Shown here: positions 22,901 through 32,743 of the stretch, piece after piece
How the letters are laid out: every line of letters starts with the position of its first letter
Numbering within the stretch: the stretch's first letter is position 1
Assembly: GCF_001642475.1 (NCBI RefSeq)
Contig: NW_019173932.1
Location: forward strand, 868,001-932,000
Source of the DNA: Fonsecaea monophora
Taxonomy: Eukaryota > Ascomycota > Eurotiomycetes > Chaetothyriales > Herpotrichiellaceae
DNA: 64,000 bases
Direction: 5' to 3'
Program-made: the position numbers and the translations under genes
Notes under the pieces: generated by a model
Seen by the model: only the letters and a program-made list of their open reading frames with translations
Databases searched by the model: none
What the model was told of the DNA's origin: nothing

Positions 22901-23213
22901 ACTTCTCCATCATCTTTTTCTGCTCAACCTTTGCCTTGACGACTTTGAGGGCAAATACTTCAAATGTTGTTTTTGACCGTCCCTCGAAACAAACTGCGAA
23001 TCCGCCTTTTCCCAGCTTCCTGCCCATTATGTAGGTTTCTGGCGACGGACCAGGCTCTGTTATTGACGGCGGTGGTCTCCATCTGTCATCAATTCGATCG
23101 GGATTGGTAAGTTTTACGTCCGTCTTTGGTTTGGAGTCGACTTTGGGCTTTTTTGTAGCTTTTGGAGGAGGAGCCATGGGGATATTTGCTGACCGTGGCG
23201 AGAGGACCTCCAT
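19998..23213 (-). CDS. plkA: Polo-like kinase
   Basis: A single-exon 1071-residue Ser/Thr kinase of the polo family, controlling mitotic entry, spindle poles, anaphase and septation. The kinase domain (about residues 61-320) is intact: GKGGFA glycine loop (68-73), FALKV Lys90, HRDLKMGN (181-188), DFGLA (201-205), activation-loop TTLCGTPNYIAPE with Thr216/217. Two polo boxes lie near the C-terminus, beginning around KWVDYSTRHGIAYILSDGTVG and ERFVHFYQRVGNVGVWRF; these bind primed phosphopeptides. A long Ser/Pro/Arg-rich linker of about 380 residues separates them, and the protein extends about 100 residues beyond polo box 2 with a Gly/Asp-rich end. This layout matches filamentous-fungal PlkA, which is longer than yeast Cdc5. 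The ATG at 23213 gives a basic N-terminal leader of 60 residues. Confidence 0.93.
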   Translation of the reverse strand: MEVLSPRSANIPMAPPPKATKKPKVDSKPKTDVKLTNPDRIDDRWRPPPSITEPGPSPETYIMGRKLGKGGFAVCFEGRSKTTFEVFALKVVKAKVEQKKMMEKFRTELQIHAKMHHPNIVEFLRAFTIDEHTYVVLQMCPNGSLTEMVKARSCLSLPEVRRYMIQICGGVKYMHKRSVIHRDLKMGNIFLDARMNIKIGDFGLAAVMADEHDRRTTLCGTPNYIAPEILSKSGHRGHDNKVDTWAVGVICYAMLMGTPPFQSKTQQEIYTKLRTLEYEWRMDSKNYIPQQAKDFVASCLNLNSVERPEMDELVEHDFFTMGAIADELDISCLRANPTWLENADPRGDKVQSGYGISHSRICRECGIGIGSDGRPRAGVGTGLDISTLVEIEAENREGCAPVVPLPPGTLYKQFSDAHADWTARQKHPLLTTRVRSRKPFPEQPEPSSLRSGKTETEALPVGGSKVPLPPASATSRPFQSFAAQQRQQAIPSGAVRRGPLAPEEIPKAEQPKIVEPPLQPLLRERPMRAATIRTTRSAASRDPIPPTSRTLPRSTTAPDFTKEIVKQELSQSRPEVRRIRSGITAMASNSESQRAKSSSRSAVAAEAASARSKSSSSPDLTGSMGDVPSHVLQPTSANDRQPISGTAEKQRLVGAEQKQRVGSTTERPRTVVLPKHQPRIIGRTDRAVLVPRSSNIDVLNSLQSLHKALDPRRFDEAGRRPRSAYGTRKPRTRSTYPRVDKWVDYSTRHGIAYILSDGTVGMILKSSEDNSLPSSCVVVRHASSHTIRRAKGLEYQFVPQGADAADVEFYEQSDYEAGLKRLDVPARQFLLDLETHPNQVAAANAIQMRLAGSEAERMKEVALLDKFGKYMNKQGRHDDSTSGRAAGKSERFVHFYQRVGNVGVWRFADGGLQFNFPDHTKVTILGPATEEEGEDGQYRVNCVYLMPTDAIGLANHGGLSGEAMERRDELSLPLEDIMSDTLRRSEMEIVRTNEIKEKLCWARAVIGCWIKEGGLGRMGEERLGWSGLQERRDDKRIKLQWVTVGRYGGDGDGDNEGRVHNHGSSKAGNKD

Positions 23214-23716
23214 GTCAGATGTGAAGGCCTTGCCACACAGCAGTGTTCTATCTCAGGCTGCCAATGTTTGGGCGAGATAATGAGAGAGGCCGTTGCAATT
23301 GAATTATGGGAACAACAGGGCGGATGTAGCATGCAATTCATTGGTGACGAAAGGGGATGGAAAGTAAACATTGACCAACCGTAACAGGCAAAGATCAGTT
23401 ATCTCTTGGCATGTTTGTCGACAGAGCGGAAATTTCATTTTTCCGGTGAGGGGCTTTTGGGCCTGCAAGCTCCCCACAGGCACCCAACTGGAGCTCAATA
23501 GCCTACGGCCCCGAGCCAGGCCATAACAAGGCCGACTGAAAAGTCGAGACTCACGACTTAACCCAAGTCTCTTCTTTGAACTGCTTGATCGTTGTCAGTA
23601 TGTTCTGTGGCTTGAAAGTACGACATGATGGTGAACGATAGCTAATGGCCGAGTTGTTTGACTGCGGTTAATGGCGGACTTTGGAAGTCTATCACTTTAC
23701 AGGCACTTATAACGAC
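23214..23716. promoter_or_regulatory. Divergent promoter between polo kinase and OPA3-like gene
   Basis: About 500 bases between divergent start codons, so both promoters should lie here. I see no strong TATA box; no gene is supported on either strand. Confidence 0.45.
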
Positions 23717-24657
23717 ATGTCGCTGACTCTCAAGTTCACGTCGCTGGCAGTTCGTACACTTTCCAAACCAATAGCTGTGAGTTCGAGGGATTCTCTGCTG
23801 CCAACTCTTCTCTTGCCTGACTGTCGAAGAATTTCATCAAGAAACAAGCCCGGGAGCATGAAGGCTTCCGCCGAACCTGCATCTCTTTTGCCCAGACTCT
23901 CCACCGAATTGATATGCGATGGCGTATCGGTCTGCTACAAGATGCCGCAGCTCTGGAAAAACAGGTTGCGAAGGAGCAGGCTGCAGAGGCTGCAAAAAGG
24001 CATAAACATGCCAACATCCCTACCGTCAAGACGGAAGCACAGATGAAAGCTGAAGAGGAAGCTGCTGAAAAGGCCGCCAAAGAAGCACAAGAGCCACCAA
24101 AGCCGCGGCCGAAACCCAAGATTAGACCACTATCCGAAGCCAAAGCTATCGAGTCGGGCGCCAACTTTATAAGCGAGGCATTTCTTTTTGGTGTTGCGGC
24201 TGGTCTGATCCTATTTGAGTCGTGGCGGTCGGGCAGGAAAGAGACCCAGCGGAGGGATGATGTCGCCGAGAGACTGAACGACCTGGAGGAGTCTGAAAAG
24301 GCGGCCCGAAAAGCCTTGGTCGAGCTGGAGAGGGAAGTCCTCCGCCTGCGAGCACAAGAGAAGAATGGAAAGCCAGCAACCGCAATAAGATTATTGCCCA
24401 AGGAAATATACGAAGAAGACAAAGACAAAGAGGACGACAAGGCGGCGCAACCGCTGGGCTACTGGTCACGCCTGACATCTCTGATATCTTTGTCTAAGAG
24501 TGACAACGAGGCAAAGGAGACCCTGGCAAAGGACGAGCCAGGACCGGCAGAGAAGATCCTTGTCCAATCTGATAAGGCCTTGGAGGAGAAACATAGACAG
24601 AAAAAGGCCTTGGAAGAGGCAGAAAAGATGGCTGCTGAGCAGAAACCGAAAAAGTGA
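23717..24657 (+). CDS. OPA3-like mitochondrial protein with long coiled-coil tail
   Basis: A 295-residue OPA3-family protein, mitochondrial-membrane associated and linked in animals to mitochondrial shape. Exons are 23717-23776 and 23830-24657, with a 53-nt phase-0 intron. Exon 1 encodes SLTLKFTSLAVRTLSKPIA, a typical hydrophobic/basic targeting start. Exon 2 opens with NFIKKQAREHEGFRRTCI and continues SFAQTLHRIDMRWRIGL, the OPA3 signature. A membrane-compatible segment, EAFLFGVAAGLILFESWRS, follows at about residues 140-158. Two charged helical regions surround it: Ala/Glu/Lys-rich before and a heptad-like AERLNDLEESEKAARKALVE after. The tail beyond the OPA3 core is about 130 residues, longer than in animal OPA3 (about 180 total) but normal for filamentous fungi. 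Ends in Lys-rich sequence. Confidence 0.85.
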
Positions 24658-24803
24658 GGAGCTGAAGGAAGATGAAGACGCATATACAAGGTGCCCACCT
24701 TCTTGGCACCAGAATGATGTTGACCAGAACTCCCGACTCAACATATGTACATTTATTCACCTTGATACAGAGATACCCCTGATTGAAAAAAAAGTCCTCC
24801 AGT

Positions 24804-24971
24804 ATGATGCACGCGAAGTTTTCTCTGTTGCTTCGAACTCGACCAGAATGGCGCACGCTGGGGCCTGCGCTGGTAGCCTCGACTTCGATCAACTTCCAAG
24901 GTCAATCCTGGACACACAGAAACAAGAGCAAGCTGATGAAATATAGCAGAAGGCGATACGACCGACTGTGA
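24804..24971 (+). CDS. Possible small basic protein, weakly supported
   Basis: A 55-codon ATG frame, RTRPEWRTLGPALVAS then HRNKSKLMKYSRRRYDRL, with a basic C-terminus like that of small mitochondrial or ribosomal proteins. It sits only 74 bases before the next start codon. I do not recognise a family; it may equally be part of a leader of the downstream gene. Confidence 0.2.
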   Translation: MMHAKFSLLLRTRPEWRTLGPALVASTSINFQGQSWTHRNKSKLMKYSRRRYDRL

Positions 24972-25044
24972 TCTTATCGTTCCGCTCTCCGGACAAAATC
25001 AAACAGCCACGCTCCATGTCCTCTTATTGTGGACGTCCGAGCCC

Positions 25045-25594
25045 ATGATCTCCGTCGAAGAACGACTACGTCCTTTCTTAGCACGGGCGAAGCAGATGAC
25101 AGATCATTATGTGGCCATGGTGACTGAGAACAGGGAGAAGACCTCCATGTGCGCCGTTCACATTCTCTCGTCTCTGCAACATCGGTAAGGGTGCTCGCAA
25201 TTCCCACTAAACAGCGGCTTGCTCGCCATTCTAACCTCGTGGGCTACCTCCTAGAATGCTAGGTGTCTCACCCGTCCCCATTCTTACTGCGTCGTCGATC
25301 GAGAGCATCGTACCTACAGTCGAGCGCTACATTCAAGAGCTGAACAAGAAGTACGAGATCAAGATACCGCCAATGCCGATGCCAACCACCCTGGTCGCTC
25401 ATGCCAGCACCTCGGCGCCGGCTCAGCCCCTCTCCGCACACGATGCCAATGTGTTGACTGACCTGTGCTCTTCCATTCGAGGTTTGGAGGAAGCTACCAG
25501 GACAAACAACGGAAGGGAGCGATTAGCCGAGTATCTGGGACCGGTGGTCACAAAGACCCTTGTTGACTTCTGGGAGGATGAATGGATCATTTGA
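25045..25594 (+). CDS. Small conserved-looking protein of unknown function
   Basis: A 159-residue protein in two exons, 25045-25184 and 25255-25594. The 70-nt intron has a GTAAGG donor and CTAG acceptor and restores phase. Evidence that it is real: the junction joins HILSSLQHR to MLGVSPVPILT, both non-repetitive and helix/strand-like, and the frame is open on both sides. Exon 1 encodes an amphipathic helix (ERLRPFLARAKQMTDHYVAM). Exon 2 encodes IESIVPTVERYIQELNKKYE, a Pro/Ala-rich linker (PPMPMPTTLV), and a C-terminal helical half ending LVDFWEDEWII. No signal peptide, membrane segment or zinc ligand. I do not recognise the family. The start is the first ATG giving an uninterrupted frame; the ATG at 25016 stops after ten codons. 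Confidence 0.5.
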
Positions 25595-25686
25595 TTGCAC
25601 AGCGCCTGAGGTAGACTCTTCAAATGCGAGGGAATCAGAACCCTTCAATGTAAGGCGCACCCATTCATGCAGGCTTGACCACCCTT

Positions 25687-26691
25687 TCACCCGCTCTCAC
25701 CAACACTATGATCCTTGGAACCCGTGTGATCCATCCTCCTCGGCACGTCTCGCTGGTTTCTTTTCATCCACGCCCACACTCTGTGGAATTTGCGACAGCG
25801 GTGGAAGGCGCTGAAGTCTGGACACCCATCTGGCTTGGTGGGGTCGTTGATGATCAGCAGCGGCGTCACATCGCTCTGGCACATGATGGTCTTGCGCAAT
25901 GTTTCGATACAGTGGTCGACGTGCATGCGGAGCCCAACCGGCGAGACTTTGAGGTCTGCCGGCGTGCGCACTGTGTCGGTGTGTCGGGCATAGTACGCAG
26001 CCCAGCTGTGCTGGCGGACTACATCCTGTAAGGTCCATGAAACAAGACGTCAGCCACGGTTTGAGGTCACAAACTTTATCGGCGGCCTTTCCAGGTGCTT
26101 ACGAGGCAATGGAGTTGATGGAAGACCTCCAATGACGCTTGGAAGTGGTCAGTACTTCCGTTGATTCTGGCCACAGTACGGCCATCAGGGAGTTGCTCTT
26201 GTCTATTCAGCGCTGACAGCTTGTCGCGGGGAATGGCGACGTAGCCAAAGTGCCAGAGCTCTTCCCACGCGGCATCCAGCTCTGGGGTCGGCGGTCCACG
26301 GTATCGGCTCCCGGCAGCGAAGTCATTGTCGATGTCGAGGTCAAAATATTCCACTTGCTCTTCCGCTGGCGCTGTCATACAAGACGTCAGTCCCCATAAA
26401 CGAAAGCCTCGCAGACTGATACCCACACCATAGGTCATTTGTGCTATTACAAGCCCCACAATACCATTCTGCCGTGATCCAGAAGGTGATGCCGGAAGCC
26501 ATCAGCGCTACTATGATGGTGAGAAGAATTGGCAGCGAGGCAGATCTGACTTTGTGTGGTATTCCTTTCTCCAGCTTTCTCCTGGTTGCTTCGTTCCAGA
26601 GGAACGGGGCGACCTCTTCAATTATACCTTCGCTTTGAACCTCCTCCCCTTCGAAGTGACCGTCGTTCAGTGTCCTGCGAAGGAAGCCCAT
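25687..26691 (-). CDS. UstYa-family (DUF3328) oxidase-like membrane protein
   Basis: A 290-residue member of the UstYa family, proteins that act in fungal ribosomal-peptide cyclisation (ustiloxin, phomopsin, asperipin) and in some other pathways. Exons in transcript order: 26691-26427, 26371-26103 and 26025-25687; introns of 55 and 77 nt are phase-consistent. One membrane segment lies at residues about 51-73 after a 50-residue cytosolic leader with no signal peptide. The luminal domain has both diagnostic HXXHC motifs: HQLHC at 173-177 and HVDHC at 213-217, likely metal ligands. The second intron falls directly after HQLHCL, and splicing gives the family-typical HQLHCLDVVRQHSW. An N-x-S/T site (NSTND) follows the membrane segment. 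Its divergent neighbour encodes a Kex2-type repeat precursor, which suggests a peptide-modifying role. Alone, the family name does not prove that. Confidence 0.88.
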
Positions 26692-27346
26692 ATTGATGGC
26701 GGGAAGCTACAAGAAGTCGGCCGCTGGTATCAGGTTTGCAGCCAATCTGACGTTCTCAATGTCGAGGAGAGTGATCGAGACGTACGCCTAAGCTGGGAGC
26801 ACTGGCAAGAGCGTACTTGAAGCCGCTTTTGCTGCGGTCCACTCTATCTCGTTTGATGCCAGACTCGTCGCGCTCACTCCACCTTCTTCTAAGCGAGAAG
26901 ATCCCTATCGACAGAAGGATCGAATTGGTCCTTTGTGTCACATTACCGTTCGCCAGCATTTTTCGTCAATCAAGTAAAATTGCTCAGAACACAAAAGATC
27001 GGGGCTGTGAGTTTATCGAGGAATCGCTCCGTGCTTTCTACGGCCATTGCCATTTCTCAGTGGAAGAATCGGGTGCCTGCTGATCAATAACCTTGTTTCT
27101 CAAGAGGACAGGCATGTTGATGGTGTACCCATTCATGGATAGCTGCTTACCGTTACTTCTGACACATCCTAGGGATGCAGACTTCCCCCATCGCGTGGAA
27201 GCGCATAGGGGCTCACCTTGTCCGTTCCTCCAGGCAATCCCAGATCAAGTATAAGAGTTAGCGATGCTCTCATAGCCAAAGTCCCAGCATGCCCCCTACT
27301 GCCCAACACCTAGACCATCTGAGATCAACTAACACCCTGCTACACC
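26692..27346. promoter_or_regulatory. Shared divergent promoter of the UstYa gene and the repeat precursor
   Basis: About 655 bases between divergent ATGs, holding no gene I can support. A TATA-like TATAAGAG lies at 27250-27257, about 97 bases before the precursor ATG. The minus-strand promoter has no equally clear element. A common control region would fit co-regulation of precursor and modifying protein. Confidence 0.5.
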
Positions 27347-27793
27347 ATGTTGCTTTCACCATTGTCATCCTTGCTCCTCTCAGCAATTCCTGTCTTGGCA
27401 CTACCAGTCGACAAATTCAACGACATGATACAAGGCCAATCGAAGCGTGGCTCTGCAGCAGAGTATGTTGGGGTTGCCGAAAGAGCAGAAATGGTGGAAG
27501 GGGCACATTTCGCGGCTGTCAACCTGGCGGACGTTGTCCAGGGAACACACAATCTTGAGAGGCGCTTGTTCGCCGCTGAATATCTTGAAGGTGCGGACGG
27601 CGAGGAGGTGGTTGAAGCCTATCCAGCGTATGTCGACGCCGCCAACTCTGCGAAAATTTTAGGAGAGGCACGAGACTTGACCAAGCGTGTGTTTGCCGCC
27701 GAGTATATCGACGACACTCATGGCGAGGAATTTATTGAGGCATATCCGGCCTATGTCAACGCAGCTGACTCGAAAAAGGTGATGGGGGAGTAA
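27347..27793 (+). CDS. Secreted Kex2-type repeat precursor (candidate RiPP precursor)
   Basis: An intronless 148-residue protein with a clear signal peptide (residues 1-19, ending LALP). It is followed by three imperfect repeats, each starting just after a dibasic site: KR at 33-34, RR at 72-73 and KR at 113-114. Repeats 2 and 3 open with LFAAEYL and VFAAEYI and both carry EAYPAYV; repeat 1 is diverged (SAAEYV, no EAYPAYV). Repeat lengths are about 39, 41 and 34 residues, and the last has no trailing dibasic site. This is the layout of fungal KEX2-processed repeat proteins, some of which are precursors of cyclic peptides made with UstYa proteins, like the one encoded divergently next door. 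Tyr in AAEY and in AYPAY are the natural candidates for modification. No Cys is present. Alternatives are a pheromone-like or structural secreted peptide. Confidence 0.75.
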   Translation: MLLSPLSSLLLSAIPVLALPVDKFNDMIQGQSKRGSAAEYVGVAERAEMVEGAHFAAVNLADVVQGTHNLERRLFAAEYLEGADGEEVVEAYPAYVDAANSAKILGEARDLTKRVFAAEYIDDTHGEEFIEAYPAYVNAADSKKVMGE

Positions 27794-28843
27794 TTCAAGA
27801 AATTTGAAAGTGAGGAGGGAGATAGAACCATGGTCTTTGCAACGTTATGAGATGATAATATGTCCTGGCTGGAGTGAAACAATATGGACCAAGATTGTGA
27901 GACAAGCATTGAACAAGTACGCCGCAATATTCAAGGTTCACCTGCCATAAAAGTAAAAATCCGAGCCCGATGTTGGATTAATAGTAGATGAAATCTCGGT
28001 ATTCAGTACTGCCTGGTACAGCAAGATCACAATTCCTCGCGACATCATTGTTGTCCCTCTTCTCCGTCGTATACATAGGGTCAACTCCCAGTAACTGAGA
28101 TCGGAGGTAAGGTAGGCATGGTCAGGTCTGGAGAGATCGTCCGTTGGGCATTAAAACCCCCCCTCAAATTTCTTGTATTGACATCTGCCTGTGCAAAGCT
28201 CATGCTTAGTGCCCATGCTGCTGAGGCAATTTCCGGATACCTAGGGACTTTGAGCGGGATGCTAGGCATATGTGGCATATCTAGTAGGCTCGCGTCAATC
28301 TAGGCTAAAGGTTTGGTACGCATGGAGGACGCAGGACATTTTGAAGTGCGCGGCTGATATGCTAAAAGCCAAGAGAGATGACGGAACATCAACGCCGCTT
28401 GCGTGTCGTAGTCTCACAGCCACAGCGAGGCGTGGCGATGGAGATTGGAGGATACGAGTGCCTGTGTCAGGACTCATGAGGAGAAAAGAGGTTGTGGAGA
28501 GGCTGTGAGGCTGCAACATGGAACTGACTAACCGCAGCATCCGCTTATAGCGCCGTTGGTATGTCATACCCAGGTAGTCACTCCGGCGCCTGTGTCGGTG
28601 CCTGAACTGGTTACAAGCATCGACAAAAGCACCGCCGCACTCACTTGCCAATCTCCATCAGATCAGCCCAAAGGCCACCCAGCACTTTTCCAATTGTCCT
28701 TCTTGCGTGATTCTTTGCTTTGACAGTTCTCCGGGTTTTTCTATCCTCGTATTCCGTATATGTCCCTCGCGCGAACCGACAAACTCTTTCTCATCCTATC
28801 TGCCCTCTCCGCGCTTATGTCCTAATCACTTCGCACCGTCACC
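27794..28843. other. Intergenic region between precursor gene and myosin
   Basis: No supported gene. A minus-strand open frame at 28295-28651 has basic, low-information sequence and no upstream signals. The last ~150 bases are C/T-rich, as in the leader of a housekeeping gene. Confidence 0.45.
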
Positions 28844-31800
28844 ATGGTCAGTGTCCCCGCGCCATATTCACGCTTAGACCGACACACTCACTTTTACCTC
28901 CTAGGGTCAAACAAAGCGCCGCGAAGGCAAGACCTCTCGCGCACCTAAATCGTCTCTTTTCGGCGGCGGCAAGTCTTCACACGCGGATTCCGGGCAACCG
29001 CAGATCAAAAAAGCGACCTTTGAGATCACGAAAAAGAAGGAAGTGGGCGTCTCAGATCTCACACTGCTGAGCAAAGTCTCCAATGAGTCAATCAATGACA
29101 ACCTCAAGAAGCGCTTTGAACATGGCGAGATCTACACCTATATCGGCCATGTGTTGGTCTCAGTCAACCCCTTCCGAGACTTGGGGATCTACACAGACCA
29201 GGTCGTCCAGAGCTACCGTGGGCGCAATCGTCTCGAAGTCCCCCCGCACGTGTTTGCCGTTGCAGAGTCGGCCTACTACAACATGAAGGCATACAAGGAC
29301 AACCAATGTGTCATCATTTCTGGTGAGTCGGGCGCAGGCAAGACGGAAGCCGCCAAGCGCTTGATGCAGTACATTGCCAGTGTCTCTGGCGGAACCGACT
29401 CTAGGATCCAGAGAACCAAGGATATGGTCCTGGCCACAAATCCCCTCCTCGAGTCCTTCGGCAACGCCAAAACACTACGAAACAACAATTCCTCTCGTTT
29501 CGGAAAATACCTCGAGCTCGAGTTTAATGAACAAGGTGAGCCTGTGGGGGCCAAGATCACAAACTACCTGCTGGAAAAGAGCCGGGTGGTCGGACAGATC
29601 ACAAACGAGAGGAACTTCCACATTTTCTATCAGTTCACGAAAGCTGCCCCGAAGGAGTACAGAGATTCTTTTGGTGTACAGCAACCTCAGTCGTACGTAT
29701 ATACGAGCCGGTCGAAATGCTTCGATGTACCAGGAATAGACGACGCGAACGATTTCCGAGAGACGGTAGAAGCCATGCAGATTATTGGTCTAACAAAGGC
29801 TGAGCAGGACAATATCTTCCGGCTTCTGGCTGCCATTTTGTGGATCGGCAATATCACATTCAGGGAGAATGATCAAGGAGGTGTCGACATTGCAGATACA
29901 TCCGTGGTGGATTTTGTCGCCTATCTGCTAGAGGTGGAATCATCTCATGTGCACAAAGCGATGACCATCAGAATCGTCGAAACGGCCCGCGGTGGAGGAC
30001 GCAGAGGGTCCATCTACGAGTCGCCCCTGAACCCAGTCCAGGCTAGTGCTGTCCGAGATGCGCTTGCCAAAGCCATATACTTCAATCTGTTCGATTGGAT
30101 TGTGGCGCGTACCAATGTCTCGTTGAGATCACAGGGCGTGGTGAAGAACACGATTGGTATTCTTGATATCTACGGGTTCGAAATTTTTGAGAAGAACTCG
30201 TTCGAGCAGCTGTGCATCAACTACGTCAACGAAAAATTGCAACAAATCTTCATCCAACTGACCTTGAAAGCCGAGCAGGAAGAGTATGCCCGCGAACAGA
30301 TTCAGTGGACCCCGATCAAATATTTCGACAACAAAGTCGTCTGCTCTTTGATCGAGGACAAGAGACCCCCGGGTGTTTTTGCTGCTCTCAACGACGCCTG
30401 CGCAACAGCCCATGCAGACTCCGGAGCTGCCGATCAGACCTTTGTTGGTCGATTGAACTTTCTCTCAAGTAACCCCAACTTTGAGAGCAGACAAGGTCAA
30501 TTTATCATCAAGCATTATGCAGGCGACGTGAGCTATCAGGTTGCAGGAATGACGGACAAGAACAAGGATCAACTTCTGAAAGATCTTCTGAATCTGGTCA
30601 GCGAGAGCTCCAATGGATTTGTCCACGAGCTATTTCCCAATCAGGTGGACCAGGACGACAAGCGACGACCTCCAACTGCTGGGGACAAGATCAAAATATC
30701 TGCCAATGAACTGGTGGATACACTGATGCAAGCACAGCCGTCGTACATCCGAACCATCAAACCCAACGAGAACAAGTCGCCCAAGGAATACAACGAGCCT
30801 AACGTGCTCCACCAGATCAAATATCTGGGTCTACAAGAAAACGTTCGCATCCGGCGAGCTGGTTTCGCCTACCGTCAGACTTTTGACAAATTCGTGGAAA
30901 GGTTCGCCTTGTTGTCACCTAAACTTTCATACGCCGGAGAATACACCTACACAGGAGATGTCAGGACTGCGTCAGAAATTATTTTCAAAGACACCAGCAT
31001 TCCCAAAGAGGAATATCAGATGGGCGTGACCAAAGCATTTATCAAGACTCCAGAGACTTTGTTTGGGCTTGAGCATATGAGAGACCGGTACTGGCACAAC
31101 ATGGCCGTCCGCATTCAGAGGGCTTGGAGAAACTACCTGCGATATCGAGCCGAGGCAGCGACCAGGATCCAAAGATTCTGGCGCAAATCCAAGGTTGGCG
31201 TTAAAGAGGTTGAATTCCGAGATCAGGGACACAGACTTTTGGCAGGTCGGAAGGAACGCCGCAGATACAGCTTGCTTGGTTCCAGACGGTTCTTCGGCGA
31301 TTACCTTGGTCTCAACATGCCGGGTGGTCAAGGCCGTGTGCTCAGAGATGCGATCCACCTCAATCCTCAGGAACGTTGTGTGTTTTCAGCGCGTTGTGAG
31401 CTGTTGGTTACCAAGTTTGGACGATCCTCGCAGCGGATGCCACGGATTCTTGTCCTGACTCCCAAATCGGTCTACATCATTGTGCAAGCCGTGGTAAACA
31501 ACCAACTCCAGATCTCTGCCGAAAGAACAATACCCATTGGCGCGGTGAAATACGTCTCGTGTTCGAACCTGCGGGATGATTGGTTTGCCCTGGGTGTTGG
31601 GTCTGCCCAGGAGCCAGATCCTCTCATCAACTGTGTTTTCAAGACTGAATTCTTCCTGCAATTCAAGACAGTCGCAGTTGGCGGCATGAACCTCAAAATC
31701 GGACCTCAAATTGAGTACAACAAGAAACCAGGGAAACCTGCGGTGGTCAAAGTTCAGAAAGATCCAGGCGTCACTCGCGACGACGTGTATAAATCAGGGA

Positions 31801-32743
31801 CGATCCACGTGCCGCAAGGAGAACCAGCCAATTCGGTCTCGAAGCCGACTCCGCGAGCCAAAGCGGTTGCCAGACCTATTACGACTGGTAAGCTGCTCAG
31901 ACCAGGAGGACCAGGAGGCCAACCGTCCAAGACGACTGCGAGACGAGCTGTTCCAGCCCCTGGACCTGCCGTTCAAGCGCAGCGTCCTGTTCCCACTCCT
32001 GCTGCTGCGCATGCACTCCCTCAACAGCTCAATGGCGCATCATCGCACGCCCGAAATGACTCTGCATCATCATATGGTCGAACAGCAGCTCCGCCGCCCC
32101 CACCACCGCCTCCAGCTGCACCCCCTGCCGCAGTGCCTTCCCAGCCTCAAGCTAAAGTAAAGTACAACTTCAACTCTCCTAATGAGAACGAGCTGTCTGT
32201 CGAGGCGGGAGAGATTGTGGAGATTGTGCAGAAGGAAAACAACGGTAAGCATGATTGACGTTCTTGTCCACATTTGGGATCGAAGCTAACGTAAATCGCT
32301 CAGGCTGGTGGCTCTGCAAGAACCCTCGCACCCAGGCGCAAGGCTGGACACCGTCTGCCTACGTCGAAGAGATTGAGCAGGCGCGCGCCGCACCTCCGCC
32401 ACCTCCACCTCCAGCTGCACATCATCGTCCGGTTCCAACACCATCGGTTGTGGTCAACGGTGGGCACAAGCCTGGAACACCGCCCGTTGGTGGTAGGGCC
32501 AAACCCACACCGCCAGCACCACCTGCAAAACGACCGGTCCCAGGGGCAAGGAAACCGGACCTCTCCCCGGCCAGAGATAGTGCCGTCGGTCTGGGCACGA
32601 ACAGTGGGAGCAATTCTGGGCGGGCTACGCCGAGCAGTCTTGGAGGCGGCAGTCTCGCTGGTGGACTGGCCGAGGCACTGAGAGCAAGACAGAGCGCGAT
32701 GAGTGGAAGAGACAAGGATCGTGACGAGGATGACGACTGGTAA
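28844..32743 (+). CDS. myoA: Class I myosin
   Basis: A 1260-residue type I myosin driving endocytosis and polarised growth at cortical actin patches. Exons are 28844-28846 (only the ATG), 28905-32244 and 32304-32743; introns are 58 and 59 nt. The motor domain holds the P-loop GESGAGKTEAAK (about residue 142), switch I NNNSSRFGK and switch II DIYGFEIFEKNSFEQ. Two IQ motifs (AVRIQRAWRNYLRYR, ATRIQRFWRKS) bind light chains. A basic TH1 tail, a Pro/Ala-rich TH2 region, an SH3 domain (KVKYNFNSPNENELSVEAGE through NGWWLCKN, split by intron 2) and an acidic Arp2/3-binding end DEDDDW follow. Length and order match Aspergillus MyoA. The TEDS-rule region contains RRGSIYESPL, with Ser as the likely PAK-kinase site. 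Confidence 0.95.

Noticed and set aside
28295..28651. Minus-strand frame of 118 codons upstream of myosin, considered as an extra member of the RiPP-like locus
   Set aside because: Basic, low-information translation with no signal peptide, membrane segment or HXXHC motif.
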